Source: Streptomyces rhizosphaerihabitans (lineage in GTDB: Bacteria; Actinomycetota; Actinomycetes; Streptomycetales; Streptomycetaceae). Taken from it: 64,000 nt of DNA. Location: positions 62,001 through 126,000 of the forward strand of contig NZ_JAODTZ010000007.1 in NCBI RefSeq assembly GCF_025399795.1. The letters run 5' to 3'. A program made the translations under genes and the position numbers. Positions within the stretch are counted from its first letter, which is position 1. Each line of letters opens with the position of its first letter. Below are positions 10,897 to 19,348 of the stretch, in pieces. The notes beneath the pieces were generated by a model. That model worked only from the letters and a program-made list of their open reading frames with translations. It ran no database searches and was not told the origin of the DNA.

Positions 10897-12021
10897 TCAC
10901 AGAAGTCCTACGGCGGTGTCCACGGCCGCGGCGACATCGCCGTCCGCGGGGTACAGCAGCGAACGGCCCACCACCAGGCCCTGCACGGTGGGGAGTTGGA
11001 GCGCTCCGCGCCATTTCTCGTACGCACCCTCCTGGTCCTCGCCGACGTCGCCGCCGAGCAGGACGGCGGGCAGCGTGGAGGTCTCCATGACGCGGGCCAT
11101 GTCGTCGGGGTTCTCGGTGACGGGGACCTTCAGCCAGGTGTACGCCGAACTGCCGCCCAGGCCGCCGGCGATGGCGATGGACTTGGTGACGGCCTCGGCG
11201 CTCAGATCGTTGCGCAGGGTGCCGTCGTCCCGGCGACGGCAGAGGAACGGTTCGACGAAGACCGGGAGTTGCCGCTCGGCCATCTCGTCGATCACCCGGG
11301 CGGTGGACTCCAGGGTGCGCAGCGAGCCCGGGTCGTCGTAGTCGATGCGCAGCAGCAGTTTGCCCGCGTCGAAGCCGAGCCGCTCGATGTCCTTCGGGCG
11401 GTACCCGGTGAAGCGGTCGTCCAGTTCGAAGGCGGAGCCCGCGAGTCCGCCCCGGTTCATCGACCCGATGACCACCTTGCCGTCGAGCGCGCCGAGCAAC
11501 AGCAGGTCGTCGAGTATGTCGGCGGTGGCGAGCACACCGTCGACTCCGGGGCGGGAGAGCGCGAGACACAGCCGCTCCAGCAGATCGACGCGCCCCGCCA
11601 TGGCCAGTTTCCGGTCGCCGACGGCCAGCATGCCGCGCGCCGGGTGGTCCGCGGCGACGATCATCAGCCGCCCGGAGCCGTCGAGCAGCGGCCGGCGCAC
11701 CCGGCGCACGGCGGCCTCCGCGATCGCCTCGGGGTGACGGGCCCGGACCTGGACGAGAGCGAGGACGTCGACGCGGGGGGACGGTGGGCGCAGACGGTCG
11801 TAGGTGACGGGGGTGACGGCGGTGGCGGTGAGCGGTTCGGTGGGCGGGGTACCGGCGGCGGTCCGCCGCGCGGGGGTGGCGGGTGAGGCGCTGTGCGCGG
11901 GGGTGCCGGAAGGCTCCTCGTGCGCGGGAGCTGTCGTGCGGGCCGAATCGGCCGTCTCGGCGGCCGCAGGTGTGTCGCCGCCCTGTTCGTGGTGGGCTCC
12001 CCCGACGTGGCCCGCCCTCAC
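10897..12021 (-). CDS. Cgl0159-type (beta/alpha)8 aldolase-like protein of the iol operon
   Basis: About 374 residues. The conserved part starts near TYDRLRPPSPRVDVLALVQVRARHPE and runs as a TIM barrel of the class I aldolase / deoxyribose-phosphate-aldolase-like type found in actinobacterial inositol clusters. It is the natural candidate for cleaving 2-deoxy-5-keto-gluconate-6-phosphate (the IolJ step), since no separate IolJ is seen; this is inference. A lysine in SAYTWLKVPVTE is a possible Schiff-base residue. The GTG at 12021 overlaps the iolC stop (GTGA). The first 75 or so residues are Ala/Pro/Thr-rich and poorly conserved in character, so the true start could be further in. Confidence 0.85.
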   Translation of the reverse strand: MRAGHVGGAHHEQGGDTPAAAETADSARTTAPAHEEPSGTPAHSASPATPARRTAAGTPPTEPLTATAVTPVTYDRLRPPSPRVDVLALVQVRARHPEAIAEAAVRRVRRPLLDGSGRLMIVAADHPARGMLAVGDRKLAMAGRVDLLERLCLALSRPGVDGVLATADILDDLLLLGALDGKVVIGSMNRGGLAGSAFELDDRFTGYRPKDIERLGFDAGKLLLRIDYDDPGSLRTLESTARVIDEMAERQLPVFVEPFLCRRRDDGTLRNDLSAEAVTKSIAIAGGLGGSSAYTWLKVPVTENPDDMARVMETSTLPAVLLGGDVGEDQEGAYEKWRGALQLPTVQGLVVGRSLLYPADGDVAAAVDTAVGLL

Positions 12022-13073
12022 CGCACCGCTCCGGCGGTGAGGGCCCGCTCGACCTCGTGCGGGGTGGGCATCGCGGAGGAGCACTCCAGGCGGGAGGCGA
12101 CGATGGCGCCCGCCGCGTTCGCGTGGCGCATGATCCGTTCCAGGTCCCAGCCGGCGAGCAGTCCGTGGCAGAGGGAGCCGCCGAACGCGTCGCCCGCGCC
12201 GAGGCCGTTGAGGACCTGGACCGGGAGGGGCGGGACCTCGGCGGTGGTGCCGTCGCGATGGACGGCGAGGACGCCCTTGGGTCCCTGCTTCACCACGGCG
12301 AGTTCGACACCGGCTTCGAGGAGGGCGGCGGCAGCGGCGTGCGGTTCGCGCTCTCCGGTGGCGATCTCGACCTCGTCGACATTGCCGACGGCGACGGTGG
12401 CGTGGCGCAGGGCCTCCGCGTAGAAGGGACGCGCGGCCTCGGGATCACCCCGGACCGCGTTGCGCGAGACCGCGCTGTACGAGGCCGTGCCGTTCGGGGT
12501 CGTGCCGTTCGGGGCCGTGTTGTTCCAGGCAGTGTTGTTCCAGGCCGTGTCGTTCCAAAACATGGGGCGCCAGTCGAGGTCGAAGACCGTCGTGCCGGAC
12601 CGGGCCCGGTGGGCCAGTGCGGCGAGCGTGGCCGTGCGGCTGGGCTCCGCGCAGAGCCCCGTGCCCGTCATCCAGAAGACGCGGGCGTCGCGCACGGCGT
12701 CGAGGTCGAGTTCGCGCGCCTCGATCTCCAGGTCGGGGGCCTTGGGCTGCCGGTAGAAGTAGAGCGGGAAGTCGTCCGGCGGGAAGATCTCGCAGAAGGT
12801 GACCGGGGTCGGCAGTCCGGGGACCGCGGTGACCCAGCGGTCGTCGACGCCGAAGTCGCGCAGCGCCTCGTGCAGATAGGTTCCGAAGGGATCCGCACCC
12901 GTTCGGGTGATGACGGCCGTACGGCGTCCGAGCCGCGCGGCGGCCACCGCGACATTGGTCGCCGAGCCGCCGAGGAACTTGCCGAAGGAGGTCACCCGGG
13001 ACAGTGGGACCCCCGTCTGCAACGGGTAGAGGTCCACACCGATCCGCCCCATGGTGATCAGCTCGTACGCCAT
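12018..13073 (-). CDS. iolC: 5-dehydro-2-deoxygluconokinase (PfkB family)
   Basis: 351 residues. PfkB signatures are present: GKFLGGSATNVAVAAARLGRR near the N-terminus (substrate binding) and NGLGAGDAFGGSLCHGLL near the C-terminus, the anion hole with the catalytic aspartate. It phosphorylates 2-deoxy-5-keto-gluconate. The start ATG at 13073 follows GGGAAGGGAA. It is the first gene of the leftward iol operon. Unusual: between about residues 172 and 201 an in-frame pentapeptide array (WNDTA, WNNTA, WNNTA, PNGTT, PNGTA, SYSAV) is inserted into the middle of the kinase, encoded by 15-bp tandem repeats; both kinase motifs remain intact on either side. Confidence 0.94.
   Translation of the reverse strand: MAYELITMGRIGVDLYPLQTGVPLSRVTSFGKFLGGSATNVAVAAARLGRRTAVITRTGADPFGTYLHEALRDFGVDDRWVTAVPGLPTPVTFCEIFPPDDFPLYFYRQPKAPDLEIEARELDLDAVRDARVFWMTGTGLCAEPSRTATLAALAHRARSGTTVFDLDWRPMFWNDTAWNNTAWNNTAPNGTTPNGTASYSAVSRNAVRGDPEAARPFYAEALRHATVAVGNVDEVEIATGEREPHAAAAALLEAGVELAVVKQGPKGVLAVHRDGTTAEVPPLPVQVLNGLGAGDAFGGSLCHGLLAGWDLERIMRHANAAGAIVASRLECSSAMPTPHEVERALTAGAVR
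12468..12557. repeat. 15-bp tandem repeat inside iolC
   Basis: Six imperfect 15-bp units, read on the minus strand as TGGAACAACACGGCC and variants. The unit length keeps the reading frame, so changes in copy number would alter the kinase by multiples of five residues without breaking it. Confidence 0.85.
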
Positions 13074-13144
13074 CGAGTTCCCTTCCCTGCGGTCTCTACG
13101 GCTGTCCCCAGGTCTAGTGCCGCGCGCGAAGCCTGTCAACGTTT

Positions 13145-13154
13145 TGTCCAGACA
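13145..13154. promoter_or_regulatory. GntR-type operator candidate in the iol divergent promoter
   Basis: TGTCCAGACA, an inverted repeat of TGTC/GACA with TTT in front, lies between divergent iolC (start 13073) and the IolE-like gene (start 13203). It resembles the Streptomyces GntR/HutC consensus built on TGTCTAGACA. The regulator gene is not in this window. Confidence 0.5.
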
Positions 13155-13202
13155 TTCGGACGACGCTTGACACCTCTCCGGAGCCGCCCGAAGCTGGCGC
13201 CC

Positions 13203-14180
13203 ATGACGTCGTTGCCACCACAGTCATCGCCGCGGTCACGGCCCGAGCCCTCGTCGAAGTCGTCACCGCGTTCGTCGCCTCCGTCCTCACTGTCGCGCAT
13301 CCGGATCGGTTCGGCTCCCGACTCCTGGGGCGTCTGGTTCCCCGACGACCCTCGGCAGGTCCCCTGGCAGCGCTTCCTCGACGAGGTCTCCGGATCCGGC
13401 TACGAGTGGATCGAGCTCGGCCCCTACGGCTATCTGCCCACCGATCCGGACATCCTCCGGGAGGAGACCGCGCGGCGCGGGCTCAGCGTCTCGGCGGGCA
13501 CGGTCTTCACCGGGCTGCACCGGGGTCCCGACGTATGGGAGTCCACCTGGGCGCACGTCTCGGACATCGCGGCGCTCGCGCAGGCGACGGGCGCCGGGCA
13601 TCTCGTCGTCATCCCGGCCTTCTGGCGGGACGACAAGACCGGCGCGGTACTGGAGGACAGCAGGCTGACGCCGACCCAGTGGCGCCATCTGACCGCCCAG
13701 ACCGAGCGGCTCGCCCATGAGGTGCGGGAGCGCTACGGGCTGCGGATCGTGGTCCATCCGCACGCCGACACGCACATCGACAGCGAGGAGAACGTCACGC
13801 GTTTCCTCGACGCGACCGACTCCTCACTGGTGTCGCTGTGCCTGGACACGGGCCACTACGCCTACTGCGGCGGCGACAGCGTCAAGCTCATCGAGACGTA
13901 CGGCGAACGCATCGGCTACCTCCACCTCAAGCAGGTGGACCCGCTGGTGCTGGCCGGCGTGCGGGCCGAGGAGCTGCCGTTCGGGCCCGCCGTCGCGCGC
14001 GGCGTGATGTGCGAACCGCCGTCCGGCGTACCGGCGTTGGAGCCGGTCCTCGCCGCCGCGCAGCAGCTCGGTGTCGAACTCTTCGCGATCGTCGAGCAGG
14101 ACATGTACCCGTGCCCGCCGGACAAGCCGCTCCCGATCGCCCGGCGCACCCGGGCGTTCCTGAGGTCCTGCGGGGCGTGA
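13203..14180 (+). CDS. Sugar phosphate isomerase/epimerase, IolE-like (inosose dehydratase candidate)
   Basis: 325 residues. After a Ser/Pro-rich leader of about 35 residues comes an AP-endonuclease-2-type TIM barrel beginning RIGSAPDSWGVWFPDD. Metal-site candidates are seen at EWIELGPYGYLP, VVHPHADTHIDSEE, LCLDTGHYAYCGGD, YLHLKQVDP and the late glutamate in IVEQDMYPCPPD. The SAPDSWGVW opening is what I recall from actinobacterial IolE-type proteins, which would dehydrate 2-keto-myo-inositol to the IolD substrate; IolI/IolH-type isomerases are the alternative. The ATG at 13203 is close to the divergent promoter. The leader could be an over-long start, with translation beginning nearer RIRIGSAPD. 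Confidence 0.85.
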   Translation: MTSLPPQSSPRSRPEPSSKSSPRSSPPSSLSRIRIGSAPDSWGVWFPDDPRQVPWQRFLDEVSGSGYEWIELGPYGYLPTDPDILREETARRGLSVSAGTVFTGLHRGPDVWESTWAHVSDIAALAQATGAGHLVVIPAFWRDDKTGAVLEDSRLTPTQWRHLTAQTERLAHEVRERYGLRIVVHPHADTHIDSEENVTRFLDATDSSLVSLCLDTGHYAYCGGDSVKLIETYGERIGYLHLKQVDPLVLAGVRAEELPFGPAVARGVMCEPPSGVPALEPVLAAAQQLGVELFAIVEQDMYPCPPDKPLPIARRTRAFLRSCGA

Positions 14181-14195
14181 GGGCCGCACCCCGAC

Positions 14196-14226
14196 GACCC
14201 GCCGGGCACTCGGGGCCCGGCGGGTC
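14196..14226 (+). terminator. Hairpin terminator after the IolE-like gene
   Basis: GACCCGCCGGGC (14196-14207) pairs perfectly with 14215-14226. It begins 15 bp after the stop codon. Confidence 0.7.
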
Positions 14227-14511
14227 CGGCGAGCCCTGCGCGGGCAGCCGCAGAAACCGTCCTGCCCGGAACCGCACCGGCAACTCTCCGCCTCTGGGCG
14301 GCCAATGCGTCACTCGTGTCACAAAAAACCCCTCCGTGTCACACATGTCGCGTATACGCGGGTCTTGCGTCACACCCGGTCAACAGCCACAGCCCATCGC
14401 TCACGCTGCGTCGTTCACGGGGCACACGCTTTGTGATCACCAGCGCAGCGCCCGGCTCCCCCGACGACCACCCCAGGCCGCCGCCGCGGTGCGCGCAGGG
14501 AGGTGCCACCC
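14227..14511. promoter_or_regulatory. Upstream region of the small HTH gene with repeated sites
   Basis: Two copies of CGTGTCACA start at 14315 and 14335, exactly 20 bp apart, and a related GCGTCACAC lies at about 14368. Between them is a perfect 12-bp palindrome CGCGTATACGCG (14349-14360). The spacing of two helical turns suggests cooperative binding of a regulator, possibly the HTH protein itself. No gene is seen here. Confidence 0.45.
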
Positions 14512-14712
14512 ATGACCGACCGCAGACTCTGGTCGTACAAGGAGATCGCCGCGCACATCAAGGTGCAGCCAGACACCGTCCGGTCCTACCGCAAGCACGG
14601 GCTGCTGCCGCCGCCCGATCATGTCGAGGCCGGAAAGCCCTACTGGTACGCCGACACCGTCCGCTCCTGGGTCGCCTCCCGCCCGGGGAACCGGGGCCGC
14701 AGGGACGCCTGA
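14512..14712 (+). CDS. Small helix-turn-helix protein (MerR/excisionase-like)
   Basis: 66 residues: WSYKEIAAHIKVQPDTVRSYRKHGLLPPPDHVEAGKPYWY is a compact winged-HTH of the MerR N-terminal or excisionase type, with a short basic tail (RPGNRGRRDA) and no effector domain. GGGAGG lies about 9 nt before the ATG at 14512; a GTG at 14503 is possible. No integrase or other mobile gene is nearby, so a small chromosomal regulator is more likely than a phage Xis. Confidence 0.8.
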   Translation: MTDRRLWSYKEIAAHIKVQPDTVRSYRKHGLLPPPDHVEAGKPYWYADTVRSWVASRPGNRGRRDA

Positions 14713-14760
14713 CCGGATACCGACGACCGGTGCCCCACCCCAGGACGGAGTCCCGGCGAC

Positions 14761-14788
14761 CGGTGCCCCACCCCGGGGCGGGGCACCG
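14761..14788. terminator. Bidirectional hairpin terminator
   Basis: CGGTGCCCCACCCC (14761-14774) pairs with 14775-14788 with a single mismatch, between the convergent HTH and alcohol dehydrogenase genes. A partial copy of the left arm, CCGGTGCCCCACCCC, precedes it at about 14727-14742. Confidence 0.7.
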
Positions 14789-14847
14789 CCCAACCACCGT
14801 GTCCTCGCGCGGACTTGATTCCCGTCACCGCCACGGACGACCGGACC

Positions 14848-15891
14848 TCACCCCCAGGGCTCGATGACCGTCACCCCCGGCCCCGGCGCCGATCCCATGG
14901 CGGCCAGGGCGGAGGGGGTCGCGTCCAGGGTGATGGTGGACGTCACGAGAAGGTCGGGGCGCAGGACGCCGGCCCGGACCAGTTCCAGCATCGCCGGGTA
15001 GGCGTGGGCCGCCATTCCGTGGCTGCCGAGGAGTTCGAGTTCGAGGCCGATCACCCGGGCCATCGGGACCGGGGTGGCGCCGGTCGGCGAGGGCAGCAGG
15101 CCGACCTGGACGTGCCGGCCGCGACGGCGCAGACCGTTGACCGAGGCCGCGCAGGTGGCGGGCGAACCGAGGGCGTCCAGCGACACATGCGCGCCACCGC
15201 CGGTGAGTTCACGGACCGCCTGCGCCGGATCCGCCGCGCCCGAGGCGTCCACGCACTCCGCCGCCCCGAACTTCCGTGCCAGGTCGAGCGCCGCGGGTGC
15301 CACGTCGACCGCCACCACCCGCGCGCCGGACGCCGCCGCGATCATCACCGCCGAGAGGCCGACGCCGCCGCAGCCGTGCACCGCGACCCACTCGCCCGGG
15401 GCCACCCTCCCCTGCGCGACCACCGCACGGAACGCCGTGGCGAACCGGCAGCCCAGCGAGGCCGCCGTCGCGAAGGACAACTCCGGCGGAACCGCGATCA
15501 GGTTCACCTCGGCGTGGTCGAGCGCCACGTACTGGGCGAAGGAGCCCCAGTGCGTGAATCCCGGCTGAGTCTGCCGCTCGCACACCTGCTGGTCGCCCGC
15601 CGCGCACGCGGGACAGCTTCCGCAGGCGCAGACGAACGGGACGGTGACCCGGTCGTCGGGGTGCCAGGCGGTCACCCGGGCGCCCACCGCCTCGATCACC
15701 CCGGCGAGTTCGTGCCCCGGCACATGCGGCAGTGTGATGTCCGGGTCGTGGCCCATCCAGCCGTGCCAGTCGCTCCGGCACAGCCCGGTGGCCTCGACCC
15801 GCACCACGACCCCGTGCTCCGCGGGCGCCGGGTCCACCACGTCCCGTACCTCGGCCGGCTCCCCGTACCGCTCGAACACCACTGCCCTCAT
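14848..15891 (-). CDS. Zinc-dependent alcohol dehydrogenase (MDR superfamily)
   Basis: 347 residues. Catalytic-zinc residues are seen in [13 protein letters not shown] (Cys) and [14 protein letters not shown] (His-Glu); the structural-zinc loop is [17 protein letters not shown] with four cysteines. The Rossmann motif [18 protein letters not shown] follows. The organisation is that of class III-like MDR alcohol or polyol dehydrogenases. It stands alone between a convergent HTH gene and the MMPL exporter transcribed in the same direction 43 bp upstream, so it may share that transcript. Substrate unknown. Confidence 0.9.
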   Translation of the reverse strand: MRAVVFERYGEPAEVRDVVDPAPAEHGVVVRVEATGLCRSDWHGWMGHDPDITLPHVPGHELAGVIEAVGARVTAWHPDDRVTVPFVCACGSCPACAAGDQQVCERQTQPGFTHWGSFAQYVALDHAEVNLIAVPPELSFATAASLGCRFATAFRAVVAQGRVAPGEWVAVHGCGGVGLSAVMIAAASGARVVAVDVAPAALDLARKFGAAECVDASGAADPAQAVRELTGGGAHVSLDALGSPATCAASVNGLRRRGRHVQVGLLPSPTGATPVPMARVIGLELELLGSHGMAAHAYPAMLELVRAGVLRPDLLVTSTITLDATPSALAAMGSAPGPGVTVIEPWG

Positions 15892-15934
15892 CGGCTCCCG
15901 CCCTCCGCTCGGAGATCAGCTTCCGCGGGGAACG

Positions 15935-18310
15935 CTAGCCGCGCGCCTCGGCCTTGTCCCGGCCGCGCTCCGCCTCTGCGTCCGGTCCCGGCTCGGCCGC
16001 CGGTGCCGGCTCCGCGTCCGATGCCGCGTCCGGGGCCGGCTCCCGTGTCTCCCCCTCGCTGAGTCCGAACCGGTCGTGGAAGCGCCGCAGCGGTCCGGGC
16101 GCCCACCAGGTGGCCCTGCCGGTCAGACGCATGACCGCCGGGACCAGCAGGCTGCGCACGACCATGGCGTCCATCAGCACAGCGAGCGCGACACCCAGTC
16201 CGAGCATCTTGGTGTTGGCCACCCTGGAGGTGCCGATGGCGACCATCACCACCGCGAGGATGACCGCGGCGGCGGTGATCAGCCCGCCGGTGCGCTGGAG
16301 CCCGAACCGGACCGCCTCGCGGTGATCGCCTGTGTGGTCGTACTCCTCCTTGATGCGGGAGAGAAGGAAGACGCCGTAGTCCATGGAGAGGCCGAAGGCG
16401 ACGCAGAACATCAGGACCGGGAGGGTCGTCTCGATCGAACCGGAACTGGTGAAGTCGAGGAGGCCGGAGAGGTGGCCGTCCTGGAAGACCCAGACCACAG
16501 CGCCGAACATCGCGGTCAGGCTGAGCGCGTTGAGCAGCACCGCCTGGACCGGGATCAGCACGCTCCCGGTCAGCAGGAACACCAGGAACAGCGTGACGAT
16601 CGCGATGAACGCGGCCGCCCACGGGAGCCGGTCGGCTATCGCGTGCTTGGAGTCGACCAGGACGGCCGCCGTGCCGGTCACGGAGGTGTCGAACGGAGCG
16701 TCCGCCGCCCGGAGGGCGCCCACCAGCTGCTGGGCGCCCTCGTCCACGGCCTCGCCCTTCGGCAGCACCGAGAAGTACGCGGTGTCGCCCTTCACCAGGG
16801 GCCCGTCCACGCGCAGCACCTCGGGCAGCGCGGCGATCCGCTCCCTGTACCGGGCGTACTGGGTGTCGGTGGCTGCACCTTCGGCCAGGACTTCCAGAGC
16901 GCCGCCGGGGCTGCCCGGGAAGCCGTCGCGGATGTGCTGCTGGACGATGTGCGACTCCGCGCCGGAGGGCAGCTGCCGGTCGTCGGCCGTCCCGAACTTC
17001 ACGCCCAGGAAGGGCAGTCCGAGGACGATGAGGCCGGCTGTGGTGGCCACCGCGAAGAGCGGTGCCCTGCGCATCACGAGGGAGGCCATGCGTCCCCAGA
17101 GGGCCCCGCCGTCGGCCGGATCCGGCCTTCCGCGCCGGAACAGGCGTCGCAGGTCCAGGGAGTTCACCCGGTCGCCGAGAAGCACCAGCGCGGCGGGGAG
17201 CAGGATCAGGGCGGCGGCCGCGGCCAGCAGTACGACGGCGATGCCCGCGTAGGCGAAGGAACGCAGGAAGTACTGCGGGAAGACCAGCATCGCGGCCAGC
17301 GACACGGCGACCGTGAGGGAGGAGAAGAGAACGGTCCGGCCCGCGGTGCGCAGGGTGGTGCCGACCGCGGTGCGCGGTGGGGCGCCGGTGGCCAGCTCCT
17401 CGCGGAACCTGCGGACGATGAACAGGGCGTAGTCGATGGCGAGACCCAGGCCGAGGGCCGTCGTCAGGTTCATCGCGAAGACCGAGACGTCCGTGACCTC
17501 GGTGAGTCCGCGCAGCACGGCGTTGGTACCGAGGATCGCGATGATCCCGACCCCGAGCGGGAGCAGGGCCGCGACGGCGCTCCCGAAGACCATGACCAGC
17601 AGCAGGAGGGTCACCGGAAGGGCGATCATCTCGGCCCGGGTCAGGTCCTCCTTGATGGTCGTCTGCATCTCGTGCCGCACGGCGACCGGTCCGCCGATCT
17701 CGACCTCGACGGGACCGCTCTTCCCTCGGTAGGAGGGTGCGAGGCGGTCCAGGGTGTCGGCCGCGGCCGTCTCGTCGCCGGTGATCCGGGCGGCGATCAG
17801 CGCCTCGTGACCGTCGCGTGCCTTCAGCGCGGGTGAACCGGACTGCCAGTAGGAGCCGACGCCGGTGACGCCGTGCTCGGCGGCCAGGCGCGCCGCTATC
17901 CGCCTGGCCTCGGCGGCGACCGAGGGGTCGTCGACCGAGGCTCCGCCCGCGTCGAGGAGGAGCAGCAGATTGGGCTGCGAGGCGGGGAACTCCCGCTCCA
18001 GCGCCTTCGTCGCGTAGGTCGACTGCGCGGTCGGGTCCTCCCAGCCGCCGCTGCCCAGCCGGTCCGCGACCCCGCTGCCGGCGACCACGGCGAGCGCGGT
18101 CAGCAGGAGGGCGACGAGCAGGGAGAGCCGTGGCCGCGCGGTCACGAACCGGGTCCATCCGCCGAGCCGCGCGCGCCCGTCCGCATCTCGACCCGAGCCC
18201 CCGCCCGCACCTCGACCCGGGCCTTCGCCCGTACCCCCGCCCGAGCCCTCACCCACGCCCTCGCCGGGCCTCGCCCCGGGCCCGTCATCCGCGTCGTCGA
18301 CTTCGGACAT
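15935..18310 (-). CDS. MMPL-family RND-type exporter
   Basis: 791 residues. An unusual Gly/Glu/Arg-rich head (about 1-50, with GEGSGGGTGEG-like repeats) precedes the first membrane helix. There are two MMPL halves, each one helix, a periplasmic domain and five helices; conserved GLGLAIDYALFIVRRFREEL (about 270) and AFGLSMDYGVFLLSRIKEEY carry the aspartate residues of the proton relay. Such proteins export lipids, siderophores or drugs in actinobacteria. It is divergent from a TetR regulator across nested inverted repeats, the usual sign of TetR-controlled efflux. Confidence 0.93.
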   Translation of the reverse strand: MSEVDDADDGPGARPGEGVGEGSGGGTGEGPGRGAGGGSGRDADGRARLGGWTRFVTARPRLSLLVALLLTALAVVAGSGVADRLGSGGWEDPTAQSTYATKALEREFPASQPNLLLLLDAGGASVDDPSVAAEARRIAARLAAEHGVTGVGSYWQSGSPALKARDGHEALIAARITGDETAAADTLDRLAPSYRGKSGPVEVEIGGPVAVRHEMQTTIKEDLTRAEMIALPVTLLLLVMVFGSAVAALLPLGVGIIAILGTNAVLRGLTEVTDVSVFAMNLTTALGLGLAIDYALFIVRRFREELATGAPPRTAVGTTLRTAGRTVLFSSLTVAVSLAAMLVFPQYFLRSFAYAGIAVVLLAAAAALILLPAALVLLGDRVNSLDLRRLFRRGRPDPADGGALWGRMASLVMRRAPLFAVATTAGLIVLGLPFLGVKFGTADDRQLPSGAESHIVQQHIRDGFPGSPGGALEVLAEGAATDTQYARYRERIAALPEVLRVDGPLVKGDTAYFSVLPKGEAVDEGAQQLVGALRAADAPFDTSVTGTAAVLVDSKHAIADRLPWAAAFIAIVTLFLVFLLTGSVLIPVQAVLLNALSLTAMFGAVVWVFQDGHLSGLLDFTSSGSIETTLPVLMFCVAFGLSMDYGVFLLSRIKEEYDHTGDHREAVRFGLQRTGGLITAAAVILAVVMVAIGTSRVANTKMLGLGVALAVLMDAMVVRSLLVPAVMRLTGRATWWAPGPLRRFHDRFGLSEGETREPAPDAASDAEPAPAAEPGPDAEAERGRDKAEARG

Positions 18311-18374
18311 GATGCGGTGTCCCCTTCACCGTGACCCGATGACCCGCATCCGTGCAGGCATCATGGATCGCCCA

Positions 18375-18447
18375 TTGCCATAGACTGGCAAACACGAGTC
18401 GGCGCTCGCGTTTTTCAAGAATGCGAGCGACCACTCGTGTTTGTCAA
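18375..18447. promoter_or_regulatory. Nested inverted repeats in the MMPL/TetR divergent promoter
   Basis: TTGCCA(18375-18380)/TGGCAA(18386-18391) form one short repeat. TGGCAAACACGAGT (18386-18399) is mirrored by ACTCGTGTTTGTCA (18433-18446) with one mismatch, and CGCTCGC (18403-18409) by GCGAGCG (18423-18429), all sharing one centre near 18416. On the minus strand TTGACA (18447-18442) is a good -35 for the MMPL gene, lying inside the outer arm. A TetR dimer pair bound here would block it. Confidence 0.65.
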
Positions 18448-18474
18448 TCGCGTCCCGAGAAGCTGGGGATAACC

Positions 18475-19149
18475 GTGCCCGAGAATCAGCAGACCGAGGA
18501 GTCGCCGACGCTGCAGCAGCGCGCCGAAGAAAAGCCGCGTCGCCGCCAGGCCCGCGGCGAGCGCCGCATCGCCCAGCTCCTGGAAGCGGCGGCCTCGGTG
18601 TTCTGCCGGTCCGGTTACACGGGGGCGAGCACCAACGCCATCGCCCGCGAGGCCGGCGTATCGCCCGGCACGCTCTACCAGTTCTTCCCGAACAAGGAGG
18701 CCATCGCGGTCGGCCTCAGCGACCAGTTGCTGGAGCACTGGGCACAGTCGCACGGACAGGCGCTCGCCCCGGAGAACATCGGCCTCCCGCTGGACCGGAT
18801 GCTCGACGCGATCCTCGACCCGCTGATCGCGTTCAACGTCGAGAACCCGGCCTTCGCCGTCCTGATGCACGGCCCGGACACCCCGGGAGCGATCATCGAG
18901 GAGATCGGGACCGTGCACTGCACCCTCCTCGCCCGCGTCGAGGAGATGATCGCGACCCGCCTGCCGGACATGCCGTCCGACGAGCGCACGCGCACGGCGA
19001 ACATGGCGCTCCACCTCTTCAAGGCCGGCCTCACCCTGATCATGTCCCACGAGGGCGCCGAACGGGACGCCTACGTCGCGGAGCTGAAAACGGTCATGCA
19101 CCGCTATCTGGAGCCGCTCCTCGAAGGTGGGCTGCCCGCCGGCCGCTGA
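18475..19149 (+). CDS. TetR-family transcriptional regulator
   Basis: 224 residues. The N-terminal HTH is clear: RIAQLLEAAASVFCRSGYTGASTNAIAREAGVSPGTLYQFFPNKEAI (about residues 30-77). The C-terminal ligand domain has no recognised subfamily motif. The GTG at 18475 follows GGGGAT; the longer upstream frame would overlap the operator and is unlikely. It most likely represses the divergent MMPL exporter and itself through the nested inverted repeats. Confidence 0.92.
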   Translation: MPENQQTEESPTLQQRAEEKPRRRQARGERRIAQLLEAAASVFCRSGYTGASTNAIAREAGVSPGTLYQFFPNKEAIAVGLSDQLLEHWAQSHGQALAPENIGLPLDRMLDAILDPLIAFNVENPAFAVLMHGPDTPGAIIEEIGTVHCTLLARVEEMIATRLPDMPSDERTRTANMALHLFKAGLTLIMSHEGAERDAYVAELKTVMHRYLEPLLEGGLPAGR

Positions 19150-19348
19150 GCCGCGCCGGGCGGGGGCGACGCCAGCGCTCCGACCTGCAACATCGGAGAC
19201 ATATGCCATAAGGTTCGGACAAATCGATCAGTGATCCGCGGATCGATCCATCCACGCGTCCCCGTGTCACGCACCCACGGGACGCCCCGGTGCGTCGGAA
19301 CGCGGGTCACCCGTCCGAGCCCGCGGGTCCGCCCGGAGGGGCAAAGGG

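Noticed and set aside
12468..12557. iolC as a frameshifted or broken gene because of the odd central stretch.
   Set aside because: The frame is continuous and both PfkB motifs are intact on either side.
14512..14712. Excisionase of an integrated element.
   Set aside because: No integrase, att-like repeat next to a tRNA, or phage gene is nearby.
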